DNA of 64,000 nucleotides, from NCBI RefSeq assembly GCF_000517105.1, contig NZ_KI912148.1, positions 366,518 through 430,517 of the forward strand, given 5' to 3'. This DNA comes from Fischerella sp. PCC 9605. GTDB taxonomy: Bacteria; Cyanobacteriota; Cyanobacteriia; Cyanobacteriales; Nostocaceae. The translations under genes and the position numbers were made by a program. Below the pieces are notes generated by a model. It did no database searches, was not told the DNA's origin, and saw only the letters and a program-made list of their open reading frames with translations. Positions 53,853 to 62,122 of this stretch are shown here, piece by piece. Numbering within the stretch: position 1 is the first letter of the stretch; every line of letters starts with the position of its first letter.

Positions 53853-55439
53853 ATGGAAGTTAAAACATTCATAAACCGAATTCTCTACGTTCGCCTTCCG
53901 TGTAACCCCATCTTCCCTATTGGGGTTGTCTATCTTAGCGATCACGTCCACAAATTGTTTCCTAATATCGAACAGCGCATCTTTGATTTAGGAACAGTAC
54001 CGCCTTTGGATTATGCTTCTGCCCTAGATCGCTGTATAGATGAATTTCAACCCACACTGCTAGTTTTTTCTTGGCGAGATATTCAAATATATGCTCCCGT
54101 GGGCGGACGCGGAGGTAATCCACTGCAATACGCTTTTGAATTCTACTACGCCAAAAATCCTTTGGTGAAACTTAAAGCAGCATTAGGCAGCTTACGCGTT
54201 CTCACAGCTTACTATACAGAACTGTGGCACAATCTAGGATTAATTAAACGCGGACTAAAACGCGCCCGCAAATATCATGCAGATGCCCGAGTAATTGTTG
54301 GTGGTGGTGCAGTCAGCGTATTTTACGAACAGTTAGGTAAAAGCTTGCCCAATGGGATAATCGTTTCCGTCGGTGAAGGGGAAACCTTGCTGACAAAACT
54401 ACTTAGCGGGCAAGAATTTCGGGATGAACGGTGTTATGTCGTTGGAGAAGATCGACCACGCGATCGCCTGATCCACGAACAACCCACACCACTAGAGAAA
54501 ACCGCTTGTAACTACGACTATATCGAAACTATCTGGCCGGAGTTTAAATATTACCTGCAAGACGGAGATTTTTACATCGGCGTGCAAACTAAACGCGGTT
54601 GTCCCCATAATTGCTGCTACTGCGTTTATACTGTCGTGGAAGGCAAGCAGGTACGCATTAACCCTGCCGATGAAGTCGTTGCTGAAATGTGGCAGCTATA
54701 CGATCGCGGTGTTCGCAACTTCTGGTTTACTGATGCTCAATTCATCCCGGCCCGGAAATTTATCGACGATGCTGTTGAACTCTTACAAAAAATCGTCGAT
54801 TCTGGAATGACAGATATTCATTGGGCAGCATACATTAGAGCAGACAACCTCACACCCCAGTTGTGTGATTTGATGGTAAAAACTGGGATGAACTATTTTG
54901 AAATTGGTATCACTAGCGGTTCTCAAGAATTGGTGCGAAAAATGCGGATGGGTTACAATCTCCGCACAGTTTTACAAAACTGCCGAGACTTAAAAGCTGC
55001 TGGGTTTAACGACTTAGTTTCTGTTAATTACTCCTTTAACGTTATTGACGAACGTCCAGAAACAATTCGCCAAACTATCGCCTATCATCGCGAACTCGAA
55101 CGCATTTTTGGTGCAGATAAAGTTGAACCTGCCATCTTTTTTATTGGACTGCAACCGCATACGCACTTAGAAGAATACGCCTTCAAAGAAGGCATTCTCA
55201 AACCAGGGTATAATCCTATGAGCTTGATGCCGTGGACAGCCAAAAAGTTATTGTGGAACCCCGAACCGCTTGGTTCCTTCTTTGGCGAAGTTTGCTTACA
55301 AGCTTGGCAACAAAACCCCAACGACTTCGGGCGCGAAGTCATGAAAATCTTAGAAGAAAGGTTGGGTTGTGCAGATTTAGAAGAAGCACTTTCCGCACCC
55401 ATTGAGGCGAAAGAAAGACAACTTGTCGGAACAAGATAA
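53853..55439 (+). CDS. B12-fold radical SAM protein (photosystem II high-light acclimation type)
   Basis: 528-residue radical SAM enzyme. The N-terminal region (LYVRLPCNPIFPIGVVYLSDHVHKLFP..., VIVGGGAVSVFYEQLG, ISVGEGE-like VSVGEGETLL) has the cobalamin-binding-type Rossmann fold. The radical SAM core begins IGVQTKRGCPHNCCYCVY, with the CxxxCxxC cluster motif near 249-256, then FWFTDAQFIPARKF and YFEIGITSGSQELVRKMRMGYN. It resembles the cyanobacterial family annotated as photosystem II high-light acclimation radical SAM protein; that label is from memory and the reaction is unknown. No DxHxxG base-off B12 motif is evident, so cobalamin use is uncertain. Confidence 0.8.
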   Translation: MEVKTFINRILYVRLPCNPIFPIGVVYLSDHVHKLFPNIEQRIFDLGTVPPLDYASALDRCIDEFQPTLLVFSWRDIQIYAPVGGRGGNPLQYAFEFYYAKNPLVKLKAALGSLRVLTAYYTELWHNLGLIKRGLKRARKYHADARVIVGGGAVSVFYEQLGKSLPNGIIVSVGEGETLLTKLLSGQEFRDERCYVVGEDRPRDRLIHEQPTPLEKTACNYDYIETIWPEFKYYLQDGDFYIGVQTKRGCPHNCCYCVYTVVEGKQVRINPADEVVAEMWQLYDRGVRNFWFTDAQFIPARKFIDDAVELLQKIVDSGMTDIHWAAYIRADNLTPQLCDLMVKTGMNYFEIGITSGSQELVRKMRMGYNLRTVLQNCRDLKAAGFNDLVSVNYSFNVIDERPETIRQTIAYHRELERIFGADKVEPAIFFIGLQPHTHLEEYAFKEGILKPGYNPMSLMPWTAKKLLWNPEPLGSFFGEVCLQAWQQNPNDFGREVMKILEERLGCADLEEALSAPIEAKERQLVGTR

Positions 55440-55500
55440 GAGCAAACGGTGTTTGTTCGATTTTGCACCTTCGTCGCCATAATTTCTCTGTGATTTTACT

Positions 55501-55568
55501 TTGTGTCTTGGTGTCTTAGTGGTTAATTAAACATGTTTTTTAAACCACCAAGACACAAAGACACCAAG
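55501..55568. repeat. Inverted repeat of the TTGTGTCTTGGTGTC family
   Basis: TTGTGTCTTGGTGTCTTAGT (55501-55520) and ACCACCAAGACACAAAGA (55544-55561) pair across a short A/T-rich centre. It lies in the 3' flank of the radical SAM gene and shares its arms with the inner part of the MITE-like elements, but lacks the AGCCCTTTCAAGG ends. Confidence 0.8.
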
Positions 55569-55694
55569 AAAATACTATTATGAGTACTCTTGCATGTAGC
55601 GTAATTCATGCTGCAAAAAGTAAACTATAAAGTTATAAGCAAGTATTTAAAATTTTCTCCCCCTGCGTCTGTGCGGTTCATTTAATAAATCCTC

Positions 55695-57098
55695 ATGTTA
55701 GAAGGCTCCATACTCCAACAACTGGAAATTGCTCATCGCAATAGCAAAAGACCGATTAGATTCGGAGTTTATTACAAAAACACCCTGGTTGCCCTGTGTC
55801 ATGCTTTAGAAGACCATATATTAAACGATGTCACCTCGCCCTTGGTCATTACTGCCTTTGAGCAGGGGAAATGGTATCTTCAAGAAGCAGAAAGATACGC
55901 AGACATTGCCAAAAAATCTTGTCAAGTAGCCATCATGGCAACTCCAGATACTGGCTGGGCAGAACATCCCACCAGCCAATTACCTAATGTTAATTTAGTT
56001 GCCTTAGATCCAACCGATCCAGTGTCACGGGAATGGCACTTGATCATTTTGTCGCCAAAATACACGGCAATGGTAATTTGTCAAGAGCTATCAGAAGCTG
56101 ATTATGGTTCTTCTGGACTGCCTGGATCGGACTTAGAAAGAAAGTTTTATGGCTTGTGGACGTTTGAACCAGAGTTAGTCAAAGAAACAGCCGCGTTGGC
56201 GATCGCTCACATTAAACGCTACAACCCGGAACTAGCCGCACAACTCACTGCTTATCAAGACTCAATTCAGCCTAGTCTGGCCACACCAGAACAATTAAGC
56301 GCGGTAGTTTCTCGTGTAGTCGATTACCTCCAAACCGGGCAGGTAAACATATCCGTAGACACAGCTACACGCCAGCAAGCCTTGGATCGTAACTTAGTCT
56401 CCAACGAAATCCAGGCCTTTTTGCGAATGGCACAAATTATGGATGCTGCCGATATTACCAATCCAATGGCAGCCACAGAAGTCGTGGCACTGGCGGAAAT
56501 AATCGGGCAGTTATTAGATTTACCCGCATGGCAGATTAAAAGATTGCGCCTTGCTGGTTTGCTACATCGCATAGATCCATTGCAAAGGGTAGAAAGTGTC
56601 TTGACTCCTGGCACATCAAGCCGCTACCAAGAAGAAGCACCTAGCTGTCCTCTAACTTGCCCGTTAGTACCGGGGGCGCAAGTGCTGCGAACCATGCCGC
56701 GACTGCGGGCGGTGGCACAAATTATCACTCATCAAACTGAGTGGTGGGATGGGACTGGTGAACCTGCGGGATTAACTGGCGATGAAATTCCTCTGGAGTC
56801 GAGGATTTTAGCGTTAGTGGCTGATTTTCAGTGGCGAGTAAATCAGAAAAAATCAACACAGTTGAGTAGGGAAGAAATATTTGCTCAAGCTTTAGAAGAA
56901 TGCAGACAACAACAATCACGGCGTTTTGATCCTAAACTGATAGATACCCTGACGCTGTTAGTCATGGGTTTGCAGCAAGGAATTGAATTGCCCCTGATGA
57001 CACCTAAAGTCAGTGCTGGTATGTGGTTGTTGGATTCTCGACTAGACAGCGAAAGCAAGACTATAGTTGATTTGAATCAAAACTTGCGTACAAGATAA
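55695..57098 (+). CDS. DICT-domain protein with degenerate HD-GYP-like domain
   Basis: 467-residue cytosolic sensor-like protein. The N-terminal part (about 1-165: LEIAHRNSKRPIRFGVYYKNTLVALCHALEDHIL, VIAFEQGKWY-like ITAFEQGKWYLQEAERYADIAKKSCQVAIMA, EWHLIILSPKYTAMVICQEL) fits the DICT domain found with diguanylate cyclases and two-component proteins. The C-terminal part follows an HD-GYP plan, but key residues are lost: LLHRIDP replaces LLHDIGK, and HQTEWWDGTGEPAGLTGDEIP carries GEP instead of GYP. Phosphodiesterase activity is therefore unlikely; a binding role is possible. Confidence 0.78.
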   Translation: MLEGSILQQLEIAHRNSKRPIRFGVYYKNTLVALCHALEDHILNDVTSPLVITAFEQGKWYLQEAERYADIAKKSCQVAIMATPDTGWAEHPTSQLPNVNLVALDPTDPVSREWHLIILSPKYTAMVICQELSEADYGSSGLPGSDLERKFYGLWTFEPELVKETAALAIAHIKRYNPELAAQLTAYQDSIQPSLATPEQLSAVVSRVVDYLQTGQVNISVDTATRQQALDRNLVSNEIQAFLRMAQIMDAADITNPMAATEVVALAEIIGQLLDLPAWQIKRLRLAGLLHRIDPLQRVESVLTPGTSSRYQEEAPSCPLTCPLVPGAQVLRTMPRLRAVAQIITHQTEWWDGTGEPAGLTGDEIPLESRILALVADFQWRVNQKKSTQLSREEIFAQALEECRQQQSRRFDPKLIDTLTLLVMGLQQGIELPLMTPKVSAGMWLLDSRLDSESKTIVDLNQNLRTR

Positions 57099-57101
57099 AT
57101 C

Positions 57102-57181
57102 TTTTTTGTGTTCTTAGTAGCTTTGTAGTTAAATAATTTTTTTAACAAACCACAAAGACACAAAGACACAAAGAACACGAA
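57102..57181. repeat. Inverted repeat of the TTTGTGTCTTAG family
   Basis: TTTTGTGTTCTTAGTAGCTTTGTAGTT and AACAAACCACAAAGACACAAAGACAC face each other over an A/T-rich loop, between the DICT gene and the pentapeptide repeat gene. Divergent member of the family. Confidence 0.7.
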
Positions 57182-57201
57182 GAGAATTTTTGATAAATTT
57201 T

Positions 57202-57840
57202 ATGAACACAGAAGCTATTAAATCAGGAAAGCTCAAACACTTAGCAGGGGCAAATTTAGAAGATGAGGATTTATCAAACCTTGATTTAAACCGCATTAAT
57301 TTTGCTGGTGCTACCCTTGTTGGTGCAAATCTCGCTGGTTCTAAACTCGAAGGTGGACATTTAGAAGGTGCGAATTTGATGGGGGCGAACCTGCAAGAAA
57401 CCGACTTGCGGGCAAACCTGATGGGTGCGAATTTAATGCAAGTAGATTTAACAGGTGCTGACTTGCGAGGTAGCAATTTGCGCGGTGCTAACTTGATGGG
57501 GGCAAGGCTAAGTGAAGTATCGTTTGCTGGTGCTTTCTTGAGTGGTGCTAATTTGATGAATGTCAACTTGCAAGGAGTTGACTTTCGAGGTGCTGACTTA
57601 CGCGGTGCAAACCTGACAGGGGCAAATCTCAAAGGTGCAGACTTGAGTAGTGCAGACTTACAAGGCGCTTTATTGAGTGAAGCGAACTTAGAAGAAGCAG
57701 ACTTGCGGGGGGCAAATCTGGCAGGGGCGAATTTGACGGGTGCGAATTTGCTATGTGCAGAGTTAGAAGGGGCAAATTTAAGCGGAGTGAATTTAGAAAG
57801 GGCGTGTTTGGTAGGGACAATGGCTGAGATGGGTGGGTGA
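57202..57840 (+). CDS. Pentapeptide repeat protein
   Basis: About 212 residues made almost wholly of A(D/N)LXX repeats, for example ANLMGANLQETDLRANLMGA, GADLRGSNLRGANLMGARLS and ANLAGANLTGANLLCAELEG. These fold into a right-handed quadrilateral beta-helix. Such proteins are numerous in cyanobacteria, mostly of unknown role. One unit (ETDLRANL) is short by two residues, a small break in the helix register. The open frame begins at TTG 57190; ATG 57202 is preferred. Confidence 0.92.
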   Translation: MNTEAIKSGKLKHLAGANLEDEDLSNLDLNRINFAGATLVGANLAGSKLEGGHLEGANLMGANLQETDLRANLMGANLMQVDLTGADLRGSNLRGANLMGARLSEVSFAGAFLSGANLMNVNLQGVDFRGADLRGANLTGANLKGADLSSADLQGALLSEANLEEADLRGANLAGANLTGANLLCAELEGANLSGVNLERACLVGTMAEMGG

Positions 57841-57895
57841 GGACTTTGGTAATGAGTTTTGATAACAGCAAAAAATGCGATCGCACAAGTAGCGA

Positions 57896-58456
57896 CTACT
57901 TAACTGCCATCAAAGTTATATCTACATCCTTAATCAAGTTGTTGTAAATTGCACTCTCTTTCAGTAGTAGCTCCATGTCAAACGCATTCTCAGGATACCG
58001 TTCACACCAAATTTCACTAGGTGTATATGACACGTGCATCAACTCAAAGTCAACATTAAGATATAGTCCGAGTAAAGTAAAGGCTTTTCCATTCGCTTGC
58101 CATTCTTGGTTAAGCCGTTTGGAGAACATACTTAAGCCTACAGGTGTAATAGCACGAACATGAGTAGGATCGTGGAAAAAGCGATCGCTGCGATGATGAG
58201 GAACTACAATATGCACCTTCGCCCCTGGTTTGCAAATGCGGTAAAGTTCTTGGATGATTTTCAAGTAAACTTCTGTCTGCTGCCCAAGATGTTCAAGTAC
58301 GTGGCACATCTCGATTTCAGCGACACTGTTATCATCCCAAGGATAGGGAAACGTTTCTAAATCAAGTCGTAAGTCAGGCTTACCAAATTTATCAACATTA
58401 AGGTAGTCATCAAGATGTCTTGCGCCACAACCAAGATTCAATCGTAAGTACGCCAT
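57896..58456 (-). CDS. SAM-dependent methyltransferase (methyltransf_11 type)
   Basis: 186-residue class I methyltransferase. It begins LRLNLGCGARHLDDYLNVDKFGKPDLRLDLETFPYPW (about 4-40; glycine loop then acidic residue) and continues EIEMCHVLEHLGQQTEVYLKIIQELYRICKPGAKVHIVVPHH (about 47-88), the pattern of methyltransferases found with glycan or O-antigen genes. Substrate not predictable; neighbours do not help. ATG 58456. Confidence 0.85.
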   Translation of the reverse strand: MAYLRLNLGCGARHLDDYLNVDKFGKPDLRLDLETFPYPWDDNSVAEIEMCHVLEHLGQQTEVYLKIIQELYRICKPGAKVHIVVPHHRSDRFFHDPTHVRAITPVGLSMFSKRLNQEWQANGKAFTLLGLYLNVDFELMHVSYTPSEIWCERYPENAFDMELLLKESAIYNNLIKDVDITLMAVK

Positions 58457-58533
58457 TACGTAGTTGTTTTAGAGATAACTCTGGAAAATTATTAAACCGC
58501 ACTATGCTTTTAGGCAATTTCGACATCGCATTT

Positions 58534-59364
58534 TTAATTTTTAATTTTTAACTGTTTACTCCTCATCCACAATGCCATCACACCCATCAACAACCACCCC
58601 ATCACCCCCATCAAAGGATTCTTATCTATCCCAGTCACCCAATCAGGAACCCGACCAGTATATTCAGTTAATTCCCCAATGTTAATAATGTAATATCCCC
58701 AAACTATACCACCATGCAAACCAATGGGTAATCCCAAGCGTCCTCTTCTCCAACGCTTTGCCCATACCTGCGTCAAACCCAGTATTACCAAAGCTGGAAA
58801 TTGGGGCAGTGTGCGAATAATTGCTTCCAAAGGTTTAATAAAGTGCAATGCCGCAAAAATAATCGCATCTGCCCAAAGTGCCACACGAGGAGTGTAATCG
58901 CGCTGTAACTCATCCAGCAACCAGCCTCGGAATAATAATTCCTCGGCAAACCCGATGCCCAAACCAGTAAGAGAACCTTCTAATACTACTCGAAGTAAAA
59001 AAACTTTGGGCTGTTGCCATACCAACCAACCCAGTAATCCTTCTAAACCAAATAAAATCAAAACACTAATTAGTCCAATCACCAAACCCCGCAGTAGTTC
59101 GACTCCGTTTTTGCGGCTAAACTCTAAACCATAATGCCGCAGCAGTTGGGGTTGCTTGTAGACTTGCTTGCCCCATATTCTCAGTAGAAAAATAAATTCT
59201 CCATACAGCAGCACCATTGTCACAATACTAACTAAGTTTGCATCGTGCACTAGTAAATATATTGGTGCAGCAAAGGGCAACCACAGCAACGATAGAGCTA
59301 AAATAAAGTAACCCAGCCTGATGGGTACAGGATGCTGGGCTAAAAGGGCAATGTTTATTTTCAT
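58534..59364 (-). CDS. CPBP family intramembrane endopeptidase
   Basis: 276-residue membrane protein with about eight hydrophobic helices. The CPBP/CAAX-protease motif 1 is LGIGFAEELLFRGWLLDEL (about 137-155, with catalytic Glu-Glu and Arg), motif 2 WADAIIFAALHFIKPL (His near 172) and the motif GLPIGLHGGIVWGYY near 220. All catalytic residues are present. Some members process peptides or protect against bacteriocins; here the role is unknown. The C-terminus is basic. Confidence 0.87.
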   Translation of the reverse strand: MKINIALLAQHPVPIRLGYFILALSLLWLPFAAPIYLLVHDANLVSIVTMVLLYGEFIFLLRIWGKQVYKQPQLLRHYGLEFSRKNGVELLRGLVIGLISVLILFGLEGLLGWLVWQQPKVFLLRVVLEGSLTGLGIGFAEELLFRGWLLDELQRDYTPRVALWADAIIFAALHFIKPLEAIIRTLPQFPALVILGLTQVWAKRWRRGRLGLPIGLHGGIVWGYYIINIGELTEYTGRVPDWVTGIDKNPLMGVMGWLLMGVMALWMRSKQLKIKN

Positions 59365-59481
59365 ACCAAGTTGCAGAGACTCCTAGATTCCAATATTAAT
59401 AACTATTAACAAGCAATAAACACAAGTTTATTGCCATGTTTCCAGTTTGACGGCAACTTGGTATCAATTGTTGCGTATCTT

Positions 59482-59763
59482 TTATTCGTCTGGTTCGATT
59501 GTGCTAGTCAAACCATGTTTTTTCAAAGTTTCGCAATAAAACTCAGCATGTTCTTGAGCGCAGGTAATAACTAATGCAATGCCGTTAGTATGGGCTTCCA
59601 TCATAATGCTGACAGCCTGAGGTTGGGTTAGACTCGGCACTGTGGTCAATAGAACCTGCACTACATACTCCATAGCGTTGTAGTCGTCGTTATGGAGCAA
59701 AACGCGATACTGAGGCGCTAGTTTTCTGGATGTTGAACGCTTCTCTAGGGTTTCGACTGACAC
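59482..59763 (-). CDS. clpS: Clp protease adaptor ClpS
   Basis: 93-residue N-end-rule adaptor that delivers substrates to ClpAP-type (ClpCP in cyanobacteria) proteases. Core motifs are YRVLLHNDDYNAMEYVVQVL (about 19-38, with the DDYN substrate pocket), MMEAHTNGIALVITCAQEHAEFYCETLKKHGLTSTIEP. Cyanobacteria often have two ClpS proteins; this matches the classical ClpS1-type layout. Start ATG 59763. Confidence 0.93.
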   Translation of the reverse strand: MSVETLEKRSTSRKLAPQYRVLLHNDDYNAMEYVVQVLLTTVPSLTQPQAVSIMMEAHTNGIALVITCAQEHAEFYCETLKKHGLTSTIEPDE

Positions 59764-60060
59764 GGCTCTTTGCTCTCTTGGTAATTTACTACAACAGAGT
59801 TTTTCTCTAGAGGTTGCTTAATTTGCTTTACAGTTATTTAACTATTGTATAGCACCACAGAGACTGTTGGTAATTGTTGGTTGCTGGTTGTTTGTTATGC
59901 CATAGACATGCCAACTGCTTGCTTTAGGGTACATCTACTAACCAATAACAAACAACAGTCCAGACAAGATCTCTCACAAATTCAGTCAAATTGGTATGTC
60001 TAGCTTTTAAAATTAAAAAAGCAGCAACACAATCGTTGCCGCTACCAAAGCTGCGTGACT

Positions 60061-60408
60061 ATGGAGATTACCCCAAATTTTCAGCCAGGACAAATTGTAT
60101 CCTTAGAGCATGGCGACAGCAGGCTCTATGCAGAAGTAATTCAAGTAGTAGTTTCCCGTCAGTTATGCTGGGTGCGTCCTTTGCTACTAGTAGTCAACTC
60201 CTCGGAACCACCATTAATACATGATTTGCGAGAGGCATCTGACTTACTCTGGCCTGTAAATTTATTTCAACCAGCCTTAGACACAGAAGTAATTTCCATA
60301 TTGAGCCAAGTTTTAGCAAAAGAACCAACACCAGGAATAGACTCAACTTCCAAGCAGCTACTTAATCAGTTTATTAACCAAGTTTGGCAAGCATATAAAA
60401 GTCAATAG
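60061..60408 (+). CDS. Conserved hypothetical protein (116 aa)
   Basis: Small soluble protein: MEITPNFQPGQIVSLEHGDSRLYAEVIQVVVSRQLCWVRPLLLVV (about 1-45) looks like an SH3-like beta barrel, followed by LREASDLLWPVNLFQPALDTEVISILSQVL and a C-terminal helix NQFINQVWQAYKSQ. No named family recognised. The frame also has GTG at 60055; ATG 60061 is simpler. It is followed by STRR units (AGTCAATAGTC, TTGACTC). Confidence 0.68.
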   Translation: MEITPNFQPGQIVSLEHGDSRLYAEVIQVVVSRQLCWVRPLLLVVNSSEPPLIHDLREASDLLWPVNLFQPALDTEVISILSQVLAKEPTPGIDSTSKQLLNQFINQVWQAYKSQ

Positions 60409-60474
60409 TCAATAGTCCAGAGTTCATAGTCAAAAGCAACAACTGTTGACCATTGACTCTTGACTCTTGACTAA

Positions 60475-60585
60475 TCAAGCGTAACGTATCCCAGCATCAT
60501 TCATGCGTCGAATTGCTTCGTGCATGCGCTGTTCGGGAACTGTCAAGGCAACTCAGAAAAAGCCCTCTCCGACTGCGCCTTCGCT
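60475..60585 (-). pseudogene. Class I/II aminotransferase C-terminal remnant
   Basis: Minus-strand translation reads SEGAVGEGFF, a TGA stop, then VALTVPEQRMHEAIRRMNDAGIRYA and a natural TGA stop at 60475-60477. This is the extreme C-terminus of a PLP-dependent aminotransferase of the LL-diaminopimelate/aspartate type. The in-frame TGA probably replaced a CGA Arg codon (GEGFFR-VALT). Everything upstream is missing; repeat DNA follows. It is a decayed fragment. Confidence 0.72.
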
Positions 60586-60643
60586 GTTCCTAATACACTA
60601 TAATCATGCATTTGTCTTTCATTGCCTGGTTTTTCCTGATTCG

Positions 60644-60714
60644 ACTTGGTGTCTTAGTGTCTTTGTGGTGAAAAAATAAGTTTTATTGAACCACCAAGAC
60701 ACTAAGACACAAAG
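60644..60714. repeat. Complete inverted repeat of the CTTGGTGTCTTAG family
   Basis: CTTGGTGTCTTAGTGTCTTT (60645-60664) plus GTGGT pairs with ACCACCAAGACACTAAGACA (60690-60709) plus CAAAG, a 25-base stem with few mismatches and an A/T-rich loop. This uninterrupted copy shows what the left arm in copy A (1161-1245) looked like before the smaller repeat was inserted. Confidence 0.88.
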
Positions 60715-61040
60715 AAAACTTATGCAAGAGCCCAGAGGCAAAGTAACGATGTCGCGAAGTTTTTGGTAAATAAATATTACAGTTTAATATTCTTTCTCAT
60801 TTTTGGAGATGGCGGCTAAATAGTAACTAATCTAAATGTGCAAGCACTGCCTTTAAACTCTTTCCCATGCTCAGGAACTATATAGCCAAGTTCTCCAAAA
60901 AAACATTAGCAGTCATATCACTAAGAAACTGAGGCTGCTTTTAATAAATAGACTTAATGTTTCCAATTTTTCAGTTTGATTGCTTGTAATATTTCTGATA
61001 TTAACTTGGTGTTAAAAATAACATAAATACTAAACAATCA

Positions 61041-61235
61041 TCAAATGCTTGCGACCAATTGGATGCGACCTGCATCCATTTCTGCCATTAGCAGTTCTAG
61101 CGCTTCGTAATCAACGTCAGAAATGTAACCCATTTCCGTCAGTTCTGAGTTGATTTCGTTTTCGATTTCGGGTGTTAATTTTTTAATCAGAAGAGCTTTT
61201 TCTACCAATTGACGAATAGCGTACTTAGTTTTCAT
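61041..61235 (-). CDS. Small conserved hypothetical protein (64 aa)
   Basis: MKTKYAIRQLVEKALLIKKL, then TPEIENEINSELTEMGYISDVDYEALELLMAEMDAGRIQLV: an all-helical protein with a basic start and an acidic second half. No family named. Composition and a clean ATG support a real gene, and it recalls small cyanobacterial proteins of similar layout. Nothing in the neighbours suggests a function. Confidence 0.6.
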   Translation of the reverse strand: MKTKYAIRQLVEKALLIKKLTPEIENEINSELTEMGYISDVDYEALELLMAEMDAGRIQLVASI

Positions 61236-61665
61236 ATGTAATAAACCAACTAAATCTAATAGATCTATATACTTATTATCCTAGCCTCGCTTTGGTATAA
61301 AACGTGATCCAAGCCCTAGAGTTATAGTGATCTAAATCACAAGTTATTGGTGATTTGACTCGCGATCGCTGACTGTATATGTTAGTAATTTCACGTCGCT
61401 TTCCTGTAGTTATAAACAAGCTGAAGTAATAATCTATGTGGAATTAAGCGCCATGACAAGCAATTACTTTCTTCGATTTTAACAAAAAGTATATTTAAAT
61501 ACAGTTTTTTCTAGGGTTATGACAATCTTTAAACAGAACCGTCAGAGGAATAAAGATTCAGCAAAGAGGCGTAATACGAATGGTCGATGCGAGAAAAAAG
61601 AGATTATGTTCAAATACATCTATCTTCACTATTGAAAAATTTTACATAACATTTAGGATGTGAGT
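61236..61665. other. Intergenic region upstream of the STAS gene
   Basis: About 430 bases with one HIP1 site (near 61363) and no gene. AGGA at 61654-61657 is the ribosome-binding site for ATG 61666. No convincing small RNA or operator was recognised. Confidence 0.5.
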
Positions 61666-61986
61666 ATGCAAGCAGTAGTTAATAACCCAAAGATTACAGT
61701 AATTCGTCCGCAAGGAAGTTTGAATGCTGCCAATGCCTTGGAATTTGAGCGAGATTTAACAACAGCACTGGCACAAAATAGAAGTAGCTGCTTGGTAGTA
61801 GATTTAGAGCAAGTAGAAGCCTTAGATTGCGCTGGCTTATTGGCATTGGTGTCTGCACTGAAACTAGCTCAAAGTTTAGGGCGTCGTTTCAGCCTTTGCT
61901 CTGTTTCTCCATCCATAAGAATTATCTTTGAACTTACTCAACTTGATAGAGTATTTGAAATATTTGAAGGTACAGCACTTTTTTGA
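61666..61986 (+). CDS. STAS-domain protein, anti-sigma-factor-antagonist type
   Basis: 106-residue single STAS domain: ITVIRPQGSLNAANALEFERDLTTAL, SCLVVDLEQVEALDCAGLLALVSALKLAQSLGRRFSLCSVSPSIRIIFELTQLDRVFEIF. In SpoIIAA-type antagonists the phosphorylated Ser follows the Asp in MDSSGL; here the site reads LDCAGL, so Ser is replaced by Cys and the next Ser by Ala. Phosphorylation by a partner kinase at this site is thus unlikely. The GTG at 61660 leaves too little space after AGGA. No RsbW-type kinase is adjacent. Confidence 0.85.
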   Translation: MQAVVNNPKITVIRPQGSLNAANALEFERDLTTALAQNRSSCLVVDLEQVEALDCAGLLALVSALKLAQSLGRRFSLCSVSPSIRIIFELTQLDRVFEIFEGTALF

Positions 61987-62122
61987 GTCGCTTGCCGCTT
62001 AGGTATCAGTTAGTTCGGTTCAAAGAATGTTGTAAACACTAATTCATACTCTCAAAACACCTAATCAATGCTAAGGTTGGAGGTGAGTGGCACTATATCA
62101 AAGAAGCTAGAAGAATAGCAAA

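Larger units (their letters stand above)
60409..61040. other. Gap with aminotransferase remnant and hairpin repeat
   Basis: 632 bases holding TTGACTC/ATAGTCA repeats, a C-terminal aminotransferase fragment (60475-60585) and a full-size hairpin repeat (60644-60714). The remainder to 61040 shows no gene. Confidence 0.6.
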
